Assembly (NCBI GenBank): GCA_035378985.1
Contig: DAOSUR010000004.1
Span: 118,306 to 182,305, forward strand
Reading direction: 5' to 3'
DNA from: Anaerohalosphaeraceae bacterium
GTDB taxonomy: Bacteria; Planctomycetota; Phycisphaerae; Sedimentisphaerales; Anaerohalosphaeraceae
Length of the DNA: 64,000 nt
Shown: positions 24,668 through 33,557 of the stretch, piece after piece
Layout of the letters: every line of letters starts with the position of its first letter
Numbering within the stretch: the stretch's first letter is position 1
Program-made: the position numbers and the translations under genes
Notes under the pieces: model-generated
What the model saw: only the letters and a program-made list of their open reading frames with translations
The model's database searches: none
Told to the model about the DNA's origin: nothing

Positions 24668-25882
24668 ATGAATGGAATAATAAAGACCATTTTGCCGGGA
24701 TTTTTGCTGTTTGGAATGTTTGTGTATGCCCAGGAAACAACGGTTTCCCGTGATCCGTTTGGCAGTTTAACGGCTGAAGAGTCTGCGGTGCAGCCCGCTG
24801 AATCGGTTGCCGCTGCCATCGACGGGCGGCAGATGGCCGTTCAGACAGTGATGCTGAAGTTTCTTCGTGCGGAAAATCTGAAAGACCTGGTCAGCGGAAT
24901 GCTTTCTCCGGCCGGCAAGGTATCGATTGATGCAGCTACCAACTCGCTGCTGTTGTGCGATTTGCCCGACTATCTGGAACGGATAGTCAGCGAGGTGCGT
25001 CAGGCAGACCGAATGCCGGAACAGATTCTGATTGAGGTGGTGATTGCGGATGTGATGCTTGTTGATGATACCGAAATCGGCGTCAACTGGCAGTTTCTGC
25101 TGGGCGGTGCGGAAGGCAGAGGAACGACCTCCAAGCAGATTTTGCTGGATACCTTTGACACGGTCTCGCCGGCCGCAGCGGGGATGGACCTTACGTTTCT
25201 CAACGGGGATTTGACGGCGACGCTGCATGCCCTTCAGGAGCAGCGGCACGTGGAGCTGCTGGCGACCCCGCGGATTGTTGTACTCAGCGGACAGGAGGCG
25301 GAAATCAAAACCGTCGAGGAAATTCCGTATACGGAGACCAGCGATACATCCGGCGGCGGAACGTTGACGAGCACGAAATTTAAGGAAGTGGGCGTAACGC
25401 TGACGGTCAAGGCGGTTGTGACGGATGAACGGAAAATCCAGATGACAATTCAGCCCAAGCAGAATGTGACATCGGGCAAGTCGTCCACCAATGTGCCCAT
25501 TGTCAATACTCGGCAGGCCCGGACAACGCTGTTGGTAGAGGACGGTCAGGTGATTGTTTTAGGCGGTTTGCGCCGAAAGGATACGCTGATTACGACCCAG
25601 AAGGTACCCCTGTTAGGGGATTTGCCGCTTCTGGGGATTCTGTTTTCGAGCGAAAGGAAGGAAAAAACCAACTCGGAATTGCTGATTATGCTTGCTCCGC
25701 ATCTGAATAAGGGATTTGAGCCGACAGCGGAGCAGGGAGAGCAATATCGAACTTTTCTTCATGAACCGACGCTCAAAATTGCTCCTGAACAAACCAATCT
25801 GGCTCCGGCCTATCAGCCGGTGGACGCCATCCTTGAATGGCTTGGCAGCCAGCCGCTGATAGAATCTGGGAAAAACGGATAA
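24668..25882 (+). CDS. Secretin (GspD/PilQ family), compact
   Basis: 404 residues, short for a secretin (PilQ and GspD are usually 600-750). Signal peptide (about 1-21), one N1/STN-like repeat (about 55-115, VMLKFLRAENLKDLVSGML), then the secretin core: QILIEVVIADVMLVDDTEIGVNW, VELLATPRIVVLSGQEAEI, and the signature VILGGLRRKDTL/VPLLGDLPLLGILFSS (about 295-340). Forms the outer-membrane gate. No N0 domain, AMIN domain or pilotin-binding tail is seen. Last gene of the operon. No plus-strand terminator is visible after it. Confidence 0.92.
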   Translation: MNGIIKTILPGFLLFGMFVYAQETTVSRDPFGSLTAEESAVQPAESVAAAIDGRQMAVQTVMLKFLRAENLKDLVSGMLSPAGKVSIDAATNSLLLCDLPDYLERIVSEVRQADRMPEQILIEVVIADVMLVDDTEIGVNWQFLLGGAEGRGTTSKQILLDTFDTVSPAAAGMDLTFLNGDLTATLHALQEQRHVELLATPRIVVLSGQEAEIKTVEEIPYTETSDTSGGGTLTSTKFKEVGVTLTVKAVVTDERKIQMTIQPKQNVTSGKSSTNVPIVNTRQARTTLLVEDGQVIVLGGLRRKDTLITTQKVPLLGDLPLLGILFSSERKEKTNSELLIMLAPHLNKGFEPTAEQGEQYRTFLHEPTLKIAPEQTNLAPAYQPVDAILEWLGSQPLIESGKNG

Positions 25883-25919
25883 AATAGGGTTTTATTGTTG
25901 GTGTTTTGCTTGTAAAGAT

Positions 25920-25962
25920 AAAAAAAATAAAGCCAGATCCCAAACGAGTCAGAATCTGGCTT
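25920..25962 (-). terminator. Intrinsic terminator oriented on the minus strand
   Basis: Nine-base-pair stem (AAGCCAGAT at 25930-25938 with ATCTGGCTT at 25954-25962). Read on the minus strand it is followed by TATTTTTTTT. No annotated minus-strand gene ends here; the flanking genes are both plus. It may end an unannotated small RNA, or block antisense transcription into the secretin gene. Confidence 0.5.
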
Positions 25963-26040
25963 CGGAGGAGGGTGATGAAAAGCCTGAAAAGTACTCTCTA
26001 TAAGACCCTGAAAGACCCTTCTATATGCTATAGTCATATC

Positions 26041-26055
26041 GAACAGATTTTGTTC
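26041..26055. promoter_or_regulatory. Inverted repeat GAACA-N5-TGTTC upstream of panB
   Basis: GAACAGATTTTGTTC, followed directly by AGAAC, about 95 bases upstream of the panB -35. It has the form of an operator for a dimeric regulator. No regulator is assigned. It lies in the 316-base gap between the secretin and panB. Confidence 0.3.
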
Positions 26056-26147
26056 AGAACTTTAACAAAATTTTAATGCATCTTTAAGGACATATTGTGT
26101 CTTGATTGATTAAGCAGAAAACGGTTCCCCTTCATGATTTTTTCCGC

Positions 26148-26176
26148 TTGCAAAAAAAAAGAGAGTAAGTTATTGT
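26148..26176 (+). promoter_or_regulatory. Probable promoter of panB
   Basis: TTGCAA (26148-26153), 17 bases, TATTGT (26171-26176), ending 22 bases before the ATG. The -35 begins an A-tract, which is common near strong promoters. Confidence 0.45.
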
Positions 26177-26198
26177 AAAATAAAACGTTGTGGAAGAT

Positions 26199-27062
26199 AT
26201 GGGTGCAAGAAAGAACATTTTGACTTTGCTGGAGATGAAGCAAACCGGCCGGAAGATTACAGCGGTTGCCTGCTATGACTATACAACCGCCCAATGGGTC
26301 AGCCGGGCCGGAGTGGATATGATTCTGGTGGGGGATTCGGCGGCCCAGGTTATCTTTGGATATGAATCAACCCTGCCGGCCACTATGGATATGATGGTGA
26401 TGCTTACGGCAGCCGTGCGGAGGGGGGCACCGGATGTCTGTCTGGCGGCGGATATGCCGTTCCTTTCCTATCAGACCTGTCCGGCGGATGCAGTCCGAAA
26501 TGCAGGCCGTTTTGTCCGGGAAGCGGATGTTCAAATCATCAAAATGGAGGTCTCTGCAGCCTATCTGGATGCCGTCAAGGCCGTCAGCGATGCCGGCATG
26601 GCGGTGATGGCTCATATCGGAATTCGTCCCCAGAGCATTACGAAACTCGGACGGCTGAAAGCCGAGGGCACAACGGCGGAGCTGGCCTATGAGCTGCTTG
26701 AATTGAGCGAAAATATGGTCCGGGCCGGTGCCGGTGCACTCCTGCTGGAAGGCACAGCTCGAGAGGCTGCTGCTTTGATTGCCCGGCAAAGCCCTGTTCC
26801 GGTTATCAGCTGCGGCTCCGGGCCGGACTGTGACGGTCAGATTTTGGTCATCTCTGACATTCTTGGGCTGAGCACGGGACCAATGCCGAAGTTTTCCAGG
26901 CGTTTTGCCGATTTGGGTCAAGCGGTTGAGCAGGCCGTAGCCGCCTATGCTCAGGAAATCCGAGAAGGCCGGTTTCCTGATGATTCGCAGTGCTACCATA
27001 TCAAAGCGGGCGAACTGGAAAAATTGACGCAAATCCTGACGCAGCGCACCAAAAATCAGTAA
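26199..27062 (+). CDS. panB: Ketopantoate hydroxymethyltransferase
   Basis: 287 residues from ATG 26199 (a GTG three codons upstream is possible). Transfers a hydroxymethyl group from methylene-tetrahydrofolate to alpha-ketoisovalerate, first step of pantothenate and CoA synthesis. Landmarks: KITAVACYDYTTAQW, LVGDSAAQVIFGYESTLPATMDMM, ADMPFLSYQ, IKMEVSA and MAHIGIRPQS; the metal-binding aspartates in GDS and ADMPF are present. The usual FGGYKVQG segment is replaced by LGRLKAEG, and LLLEGTA stands where LECVP is usual, so it is a divergent member. It is followed seven bases later by a glycosyltransferase, with no other pantothenate gene nearby. Confidence 0.88.
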   Translation: MGARKNILTLLEMKQTGRKITAVACYDYTTAQWVSRAGVDMILVGDSAAQVIFGYESTLPATMDMMVMLTAAVRRGAPDVCLAADMPFLSYQTCPADAVRNAGRFVREADVQIIKMEVSAAYLDAVKAVSDAGMAVMAHIGIRPQSITKLGRLKAEGTTAELAYELLELSENMVRAGAGALLLEGTAREAAALIARQSPVPVISCGSGPDCDGQILVISDILGLSTGPMPKFSRRFADLGQAVEQAVAAYAQEIREGRFPDDSQCYHIKAGELEKLTQILTQRTKNQ

Positions 27063-27068
27063 AGGATT

Positions 27069-28178
27069 ATGCCTCCTGATGAAAACAATACCGGCGGTTT
27101 GTGTCGGAAGGTTTGCAGACCTCTGCTTTTTGTCCGGCCGGAGGTGCTTCGGCTGTATCCGGGGCTCTTTCGCAGCATGTTGGTAGGGCTGGTAGGGTCT
27201 TCCTATCGCCCGGCGCTGGCAGGACCGCAGGGAAGCGATTTTTACAAAGTTTTGTGTCCATCCGTGGAGGTTTTTGAATATCCTCAGAACTGGCAGTTTC
27301 GGCGTCGAAGCCGAGCCATGCAGGAATTTATCGAATGCCTCCGATATTATCGACCGACGGTGCTGCACGGCGTTTGGCCGGCCCATGCGCGTCTGCTGCA
27401 TTTTCTTTCCGAGTGCTTTGAGGTTCCTTATATCCTGTCTTTTTTTGACTTTCCCCAAAAACTGTTTTGCCGGCTGTTTCCTTTTGAGCAGGCGGATGCC
27501 CTGACAGCCGCCAGTGAGCCGATTCTGCAGGTCCTCCAACAAAGCGGACGCGGACAGCTGCCTCCGATTCACCTGATACGGCCCGGCTGCTATACGGAGG
27601 ATGCGTGTGTCTGTTTTTCCGACTCCTCCCGTCTGCCGAGTCTGATTCTGGTGCATCCGCTGGACCGAGCGGATGCTTTGGAGCCGTTTCTTCAGGCCCT
27701 GCGTCATCTGCGGCTGGATGGTTTTGATTTTTTTGCAGCGATTCTCGGTTCCGGTCGGGCAGAGCATGCGGTCCGCCGAAGAGTTCGAACTCTTGGATTG
27801 CGGTCGAATTTAAGCGTGGTTCCGATGGAGGAATCGATTCGGGATGTCTTGTCCGGAGCGGATATCTTTGTGTATCTGAATCCGGTACGGCGGTTCGAAC
27901 CGCTCCTGCTGGAGGTCATGGGAACGGGCCTGGCCATAGCGGGTACCCCTGACCCGGCAGGGGGCCTGCTGCAGGACGGTGTAACGGCTCTTTGGGTGGA
28001 ACCGAACAATGAATTGAGCATTTATGCGGCTTTGAAAAAACTTCTAAGCCGGCCGGAGCTGGCTCGTCAGCTGGCGTCGGCTGCGCAGAATTACGTTCGC
28101 CGCAATCACCCCGTCAGCGGGATGATTGAGCAGCTGATAGATCTTTATTTATCGATTCACAAGCGGCCGTTTGAATAA
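27069..28178 (+). CDS. Family 4-like glycosyltransferase (group 1)
   Basis: 369 residues, GT-B fold. The C-terminal half has the GT4 pattern: LILVHPLDRADALEPFLQAL, ILGSGRAEHAVRRRVRTLGL, SGADIFVYLNPVRRFEPLLLEVMGTGLAIAGT (the E-x7-E region is partly altered to EPLLLEVMG), then a terminal helix. The N-terminal acceptor domain contains VLHGVWPAHARLLHFL. Probably transfers a sugar to a surface glycan or lipid; donor and acceptor unknown. It is cytoplasmic, with no signal peptide. Its last 65 bases overlap the convergent GH2 gene, which is unusual. Confidence 0.8.
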   Translation: MPPDENNTGGLCRKVCRPLLFVRPEVLRLYPGLFRSMLVGLVGSSYRPALAGPQGSDFYKVLCPSVEVFEYPQNWQFRRRSRAMQEFIECLRYYRPTVLHGVWPAHARLLHFLSECFEVPYILSFFDFPQKLFCRLFPFEQADALTAASEPILQVLQQSGRGQLPPIHLIRPGCYTEDACVCFSDSSRLPSLILVHPLDRADALEPFLQALRHLRLDGFDFFAAILGSGRAEHAVRRRVRTLGLRSNLSVVPMEESIRDVLSGADIFVYLNPVRRFEPLLLEVMGTGLAIAGTPDPAGGLLQDGVTALWVEPNNELSIYAALKKLLSRPELARQLASAAQNYVRRNHPVSGMIEQLIDLYLSIHKRPFE

Positions 28179-30549
28179 CCACGGCAGCCTCTTTTAATCC
28201 GTCTGCTCGGGCCCGAAGAGTGATTGCTCCTTCCTGCCGGGCGGACTGAATAATCACCAGAGCACGCCCTTGAAACACCTTCCGTTCAGAGGCCTGGTAA
28301 GATTCCATACTGGTCAAATCCCCGTTATCGACCCCGAGAATCGTCCCGGGTCCATCCAGGAAGTACCGGATTGTATGCGCCGCATTGGGAACAACAACTC
28401 CTTCTGCGTCTTGAATCTGTACCTCCACATGGCTGACATCCTGTCCGTCGGCCCGAAGAACGTTTCGGTCTGCCAGCAGGCAGATTTGAGTCGGCCGGCC
28501 GGCTGTCCGGAGCTGATATGTGCAAAGTGTTTTCTCCTCTTTCAGCCCCCGAGCTTCAATCCGTCCGGGAATATACGGAATCTTCCAAATCATCATCCCG
28601 TCCGGAAAATGGCAGCGTTCCTTGCGTCCCATTGACTGTCCATTCAAAAAAACTTCCGCAGTCGGGCAGTTTGAAAAAACCGCAATTTTTACTAGCTGAC
28701 CTTCCGGAACAGGCACAGTCCAGTGAGACGCCATTTTGGGCCAGCCCCAGTGGTCCTTTGTCGGGTTGGGTTCTTCCAGTGAATCATCCAGAACGGCCAA
28801 ATATACCATCGGTTCTTTTGACCAGAAACTGCGAACAAGATGCCCGACGGGACGAACAAAACCGCAGGTGTCGATCAGACTGCAATTCCATCCATGATAC
28901 GGCCAGCCCGCCTCTGCTTCACCCAGATAATCTATTCCTGTCCAATAAAAAGTTCCCAGTACGTAATCATGCTTTTCCGCCTCGAGCCACGGATTGAGCG
29001 GTTCAAATGCCTTATAACTCATTTCCTTGCCTCGATAAAACGGATAACTTTCGCTGGCGATAATCAGAATCTCCGGATACTCTTTTCGATAATCTTCAAA
29101 CCACTGCTCTTGGTAGTTGCAGGATACCACGTCCATGGCTTTGGCGATTTGAGCAATAATCTGCGCATTTTCTTCCCGTGAGCGGATGTCAAAAGGACGC
29201 AGCGCACAGGTCACCGGACGTGTCGGGTCATGACGGCGTGTTTCATCGACCAGACGGCTGAGCTGTTCCATGAACCTTTCTCCGCCCTGACCCGAGACTT
29301 CGTTCCCTACGCTCCAGATGACAACAGACGGATGATTGCGGTCTCGTTGAATCATATCCACCAGATCCTGCTTCCACCACGATTCAAACCAGCGCCCGTA
29401 CCGTCCGTCCCACTTGTCAAAGGCCTCCTCGATAACCAGAAAACCCATTCGATCGCACAGGTCCGGCAGTTCCGGTGCCGGCGGATTGTGGCTGGTCCGA
29501 ATGGCATTGCAGCCGATGGACTGGAGAATCTCCAGCCGTCTTTCCCACACCCGAACAGGAACTGCCGCTCCCAGAGAACCGGCGTCATGGTGAATACAGA
29601 CTCCCTTCATTTTCACAGGAACTCCGTTCAGCAGAAATCCTCTGTTGGAATCGAGGGCAATTCGGCGGATACCGAAGGGAGTTTCATAAATGTCACAGAG
29701 ACGCTCCGGTGTTCGAACAAGACTGCGAACGGTGTACAAGTTGGGTTGGTCCGGTGACCACAATTCCGGACGGCTGATTTCTATTTGTTCTTCGAAACGG
29801 GAGTGTTCACCGGCTCGGAGCAGACGAACGGATCGGGTTTCTGCTGCCGTTTTGCCTTTTGGATCGATTACTTGTGTAAGAAGTATGCACTCTTGCGGCT
29901 GCGGATAGGCATTTTGCACCTCCGTACAGACCTTTATCGATGCACGCTTCTCGTCAATCTGCGGGGTGGTCACAGCCGTGCCCCAGCTGACCACGCAGAG
30001 TTTATCCGTGATGAGGAGACGCACACGCCGGTAAATGCCGGAACCGCTGTACCATCGGCAGTTAGGCTGATCGCTGTTGTCCACACGCACAGATAGAACA
30101 TTATCCTGACCGATTCGCAAGTAGTCAGTCAGGTCGTGCTCAAAATGAATATACCCGTAAGGGCGCCTCCCCAGAGAACGTCCGTTTATCCAGACTTCGC
30201 TATTGTGATAGACTTCATCAAATTGTACCAAAACTTTTTTGTCAGCGGCCTCCGGCGAAAGGCGGAACCGCTTGCGATACCAGCCGATGCCGCCGGGAAA
30301 GTATCCGTTCTGTCGGCCGCCCGGATTCCGGCGGTCTTTCGGACCTTCAATACTCCAGTCATGCGGCAGCGAAACCGTTCTCCAAGCCGAATCATCAAAA
30401 TCGGGACGGTAAGCATCCAGCGCGTCTCCTTTAAAAAATTTCCAGTCGAGGCAGAAATCGGATTCCTGAATCATTCGAGAGCCGGCCCAAACAGTGGTTC
30501 CGCAGACTATCGCTGTCAAAATCTGCAGCTGGATTTGGCTTCTCTGCAT
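28114..30549 (-). CDS. Secreted GH2 glycosidase (beta-galactosidase type), last gene of locus A
   Basis: 811 residues from ATG 30549 (AAGGAC upstream; an ATG at 30573 would add eight). Signal peptide, GH2 sugar-binding domain with GGIGWYRKRF, Ig-like domain, TIM barrel with acid/base E417 (SVGNEVS) and nucleophile E500 (IIASESYPF), then a DUF4982-like domain and a C-terminal Ig-like domain beginning RNVLRADGQDVSHVEV. This layout is typical of bacterial exo-acting beta-galactosidases from polysaccharide utilisation loci. Downstream of the PL11 lyase it could trim galactan side chains of rhamnogalacturonan I (inference). Its last 65 bases run into the convergent glycosyltransferase gene. Confidence 0.9.
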   Translation of the reverse strand: MQRSQIQLQILTAIVCGTTVWAGSRMIQESDFCLDWKFFKGDALDAYRPDFDDSAWRTVSLPHDWSIEGPKDRRNPGGRQNGYFPGGIGWYRKRFRLSPEAADKKVLVQFDEVYHNSEVWINGRSLGRRPYGYIHFEHDLTDYLRIGQDNVLSVRVDNSDQPNCRWYSGSGIYRRVRLLITDKLCVVSWGTAVTTPQIDEKRASIKVCTEVQNAYPQPQECILLTQVIDPKGKTAAETRSVRLLRAGEHSRFEEQIEISRPELWSPDQPNLYTVRSLVRTPERLCDIYETPFGIRRIALDSNRGFLLNGVPVKMKGVCIHHDAGSLGAAVPVRVWERRLEILQSIGCNAIRTSHNPPAPELPDLCDRMGFLVIEEAFDKWDGRYGRWFESWWKQDLVDMIQRDRNHPSVVIWSVGNEVSGQGGERFMEQLSRLVDETRRHDPTRPVTCALRPFDIRSREENAQIIAQIAKAMDVVSCNYQEQWFEDYRKEYPEILIIASESYPFYRGKEMSYKAFEPLNPWLEAEKHDYVLGTFYWTGIDYLGEAEAGWPYHGWNCSLIDTCGFVRPVGHLVRSFWSKEPMVYLAVLDDSLEEPNPTKDHWGWPKMASHWTVPVPEGQLVKIAVFSNCPTAEVFLNGQSMGRKERCHFPDGMMIWKIPYIPGRIEARGLKEEKTLCTYQLRTAGRPTQICLLADRNVLRADGQDVSHVEVQIQDAEGVVVPNAAHTIRYFLDGPGTILGVDNGDLTSMESYQASERKVFQGRALVIIQSARQEGAITLRARADGLKEAAVVIQTAACESINKDLSAAQSSR

Positions 30550-30583
30550 AAACTTTTGTCCTTGCGAAAGCATTGAACGAGCA

Positions 30584-33532
30584 TCAGTCTGAATCTTCAG
30601 TCAGCCAGTTCTCACAGAACGATGCCAGGTCGGCCAGATTGACTTGCCCGTCCCCGCCAACAGGCGCTAAATCCGCCGATGGAGCCGCAGGGGAGTTTCT
30701 CCATTGTGAAGACATGACGGCAAAGTCGTTCAAGTCAATTTTTCCGTCTCGAACCAAATCCGTTGGATGGAAAGGAACACCCGCCAGGCGAATCGGCGGC
30801 TTGGGCGGTGTGCTCATTCCATGTCCCAGATAAAAATCGACATGATGCGACTGCATATATCCCTTGACTGTCATGCCGTTTCGATAGGCCGGGTTGTGCG
30901 GCAGGGCGTAAATCCGCCGGCTGGTGGGGACATTTGTGGTAAAAATCCCCAGCTTGGTATAATTGCTGTTTGTCACGATGACCTCTTCCCGCCAGTCTCC
31001 GAGAATATCACCGTAAAACATCGGACAGCCCCGGTCGCTGCGGGTGTAAGTTTCGTAATTCCAAGTGGTTACAAGCCGCGAAACGGAACTCGTACTGTAA
31101 ATCCACTTCTCAATCTTGCCGTCATTGTAGCTTTCACTCAGTTCATCTCCGTCCCACCAGAGACGCAGACAGGGCCACGGGGCGCTCGGAGCAATCTGAA
31201 TCCCTGCCGGGCCGTTCCACATGCCGTCAAATGCCCAGCATTCGAAACCCGGATACTGCGGGTCTGTATCCCCGACATCTCCGCGTCCCACATCCACCAC
31301 GGATGCAGAATAAGACCAGAGAATCTGTCCGGTTCCGGCGTCGTAGTAGTAAAACCGCAGGCCGCTCGGATTGCTTTGCTGAATGCCGTATCCCTGAAGG
31401 CCGGGCCGGCTGGGGTCGAATTTGCCGATATGCCAGCGGTCTCCGTGAACAATTCCCTGCTCTCCGAGATTGTAAAGCAGCGTTCCGTTGTTCCGAAGGA
31501 CAAAGCCGAGATTACAGACCTCATCCATTCCATCCCCATCGACATCGATGATGCGGATTTGATGGCCGTCCGGGCAGTTTTGAGACCCGCGAAGCCATTT
31601 CCATCGCTGGGTCAGTGCCGTCCCGTCAAAGTCCCAGGCACAAATCATCATATTAAAATCTCCATCGCCGATACGGTTTTTCATCGTGGCAATGATGCTC
31701 GGCGTTTTGCCGTTCAGATAGCCGATACCCATGTGCGCTCCCATCGGGCCGTCTGCAATGTAGTCGGTTGGAATCTGAATTCGAGCTCGCTCCGTTCCGG
31801 TCATTCCGTTTAAAACAGAAATGAACTGAACCAGGTCATCGGGGGCTGTCAAAACGGTTCCATCCCCAAAAACCACACCCCGGGCGGTTCGAAGCACAAC
31901 CTCCGCCTTTCTGTCGCAGTCCAGGTCGTACACCGTGACCCCATCCCAGTGTCCTACATCAATGGTGGCCGAACCGGGTTCGATTGTATAGGTATTCGTG
32001 CTGTTGGGACCCAGATTGACGGACCATAAAAAAGAGCCGTCCCGCCGGTATGCCTCGATGGACTGAGGGCGGCCCTCCCAGTTCAGACGGTCCAGCACAA
32101 AATCATATTCGCCGTCCCCATCCAGGTCTCCTACCCAGACAAAGTGAATCTCATCCGTATTGGTTGTCTGCAGAGGAATCACAATCAGCGGCTGGACCGG
32201 GCTGTTGGCGGGCAGTGTATAAGAACCGCTTGCCGCCTGTTCCGCTCCGTTGAGAACTGGTCTGATAAAGTAGGTATTGTTCACAGAAAGATTGGCCGTC
32301 GTATCGGTAAAGTTCGTCCCGCCGGTCAGAACAGAGTTGTTCAGTCTGACAGGGGAGCCGCCGGCTGCAGAACGGTAAAGATTGAATCCGATGTCTTCCG
32401 GGTCAGTTCCCAGCAGACGCCAGCTGACAAAAACTCCGCTGCTGTTTCGCACAGCAGCCACACCGCGTCCTAAATTTTCCATATACCGGCGGGGAGGCGC
32501 CGACTGCTCCGTTTCAAAACGCCAGACCGGCCCTAAGATTGTCTCCGGCGCCGCTGCCTGGGAACCATAAACGGATTCATCAACACGCCAGTAAACCACC
32601 TGATTCTTTGAAAAGGCAAGACCGGGACTGGATATCGGATATTGTTCCCGCTCCTGCGTGCCTCGCGGAACATAGACGGGTGTTACGCCGGAAAAATCAG
32701 GAGTTTGAGGCTCCGAATTCCGAGGATATTGAATCCAGTATAGATAAAAGCCCGTAATTTTCGGGTCGGCAATTGTCTGTCCGGGTTCCGTGGGATGAGG
32801 AATCTGCCCTGGCCGCCAGCTGAAAACTACATTGTCTCCGGAAACGGGTTGAGTGCCGTCCGGCTGCGGCTGATTGGCCGGCTCAATCCAATAGGCATTC
32901 GGCAAAATGATGGCAGGGGCGGAAATCCCTTCCTTCGTGGCGGCGTAATACTGCGAACCGCTGCCGTCTGCCGGGCCAATCAGAACAAACGTTACCAGCC
33001 CATTCGTATCGCCGGCAAGAAAAGAATCCAGATTCAGAGAAGACGGACTGGAAGTCAGCGTATAATTCGAACCGGCCGGGACATACAGGGTTCCCAGAAA
33101 AGTCACCTTCGCTTCATTCAGAGCAAAATTGCCCAATGCGGCCGGAAGCATCCATGGGCTGTTGTTGTATGTGATGGTCATTTCATTCCAGAAGTCGTCT
33201 GAACCGTCATTGACTCCGTAGATATTCCATGTTTTGGAGTTCTGGGCGGAGGTGATGAACAGCCGAAGCTGAGCCCCCGACAGATTCCGACTGCGGATGG
33301 GATTGAGGTCAAATCGGACATATCCGATATGGGCCCGCACACCCGTGTAATTGCGAATGTCCATTGTAGAAGAGCTGCCGTAGTTGCTGTTGGGACCTTT
33401 ATTGCTGTCGTTGCCGACGAAGGTATCGGCCCCATTTCCATCTGCCGTGGATAAAATAACTTCCGGAAAAGCGGCAGCTCCAATAAGAAACAACGCTAAT
33501 ATGCTTGGCCGAATGACTGTTCCGAATTTCAT
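30584..33532 (-). CDS. PL11 rhamnogalacturonan lyase with DNRLRE module and dockerin-like tail
   Basis: 982 residues, secreted (signal about 1-23). DNRLRE/CBM96-like module (about 28-212), Fn3-like linker domain (about 214-345), then the PL11 eight-bladed propeller (about 350-905): YMENLGRGVAAVR, VWVGDLDGDGEYDFVLDR, WDGVTVYDLDCDRKAEVVLRT, ADGPMGAHMGIGYL, IIDVDGDGMDEV and ALPHNPAYRNGMTVKGYMQS are characteristic calcium-binding and active-site segments. It cleaves the rhamnose-galacturonic acid backbone of rhamnogalacturonan I by beta-elimination (family knowledge). The last ~70 residues have two dockerin-like EF-hand repeats (DLNDFAVMSSQW, NLADLASFCENWL). Confidence 0.93.
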   Translation of the reverse strand: MKFGTVIRPSILALFLIGAAAFPEVILSTADGNGADTFVGNDSNKGPNSNYGSSSTMDIRNYTGVRAHIGYVRFDLNPIRSRNLSGAQLRLFITSAQNSKTWNIYGVNDGSDDFWNEMTITYNNSPWMLPAALGNFALNEAKVTFLGTLYVPAGSNYTLTSSPSSLNLDSFLAGDTNGLVTFVLIGPADGSGSQYYAATKEGISAPAIILPNAYWIEPANQPQPDGTQPVSGDNVVFSWRPGQIPHPTEPGQTIADPKITGFYLYWIQYPRNSEPQTPDFSGVTPVYVPRGTQEREQYPISSPGLAFSKNQVVYWRVDESVYGSQAAAPETILGPVWRFETEQSAPPRRYMENLGRGVAAVRNSSGVFVSWRLLGTDPEDIGFNLYRSAAGGSPVRLNNSVLTGGTNFTDTTANLSVNNTYFIRPVLNGAEQAASGSYTLPANSPVQPLIVIPLQTTNTDEIHFVWVGDLDGDGEYDFVLDRLNWEGRPQSIEAYRRDGSFLWSVNLGPNSTNTYTIEPGSATIDVGHWDGVTVYDLDCDRKAEVVLRTARGVVFGDGTVLTAPDDLVQFISVLNGMTGTERARIQIPTDYIADGPMGAHMGIGYLNGKTPSIIATMKNRIGDGDFNMMICAWDFDGTALTQRWKWLRGSQNCPDGHQIRIIDVDGDGMDEVCNLGFVLRNNGTLLYNLGEQGIVHGDRWHIGKFDPSRPGLQGYGIQQSNPSGLRFYYYDAGTGQILWSYSASVVDVGRGDVGDTDPQYPGFECWAFDGMWNGPAGIQIAPSAPWPCLRLWWDGDELSESYNDGKIEKWIYSTSSVSRLVTTWNYETYTRSDRGCPMFYGDILGDWREEVIVTNSNYTKLGIFTTNVPTSRRIYALPHNPAYRNGMTVKGYMQSHHVDFYLGHGMSTPPKPPIRLAGVPFHPTDLVRDGKIDLNDFAVMSSQWRNSPAAPSADLAPVGGDGQVNLADLASFCENWLTEDSD
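33354..33451. repeat. DNA-level repeat in DNRLRE modules (copy 1 of 3)
   Basis: Strongly similar DNA occurs here, at about 38089-38187 and at about 39591-39688, all same orientation, encoding the shared ADGNGADTFVGNDSNKGPN stretch. Homology continues through the rest of each module. Three direct copies within 6.5 kb indicate intra-operon duplication and could recombine. Confidence 0.75.
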
Positions 33533-33557
33533 AAAACCCCCAAAATAAAGAGCTGTT

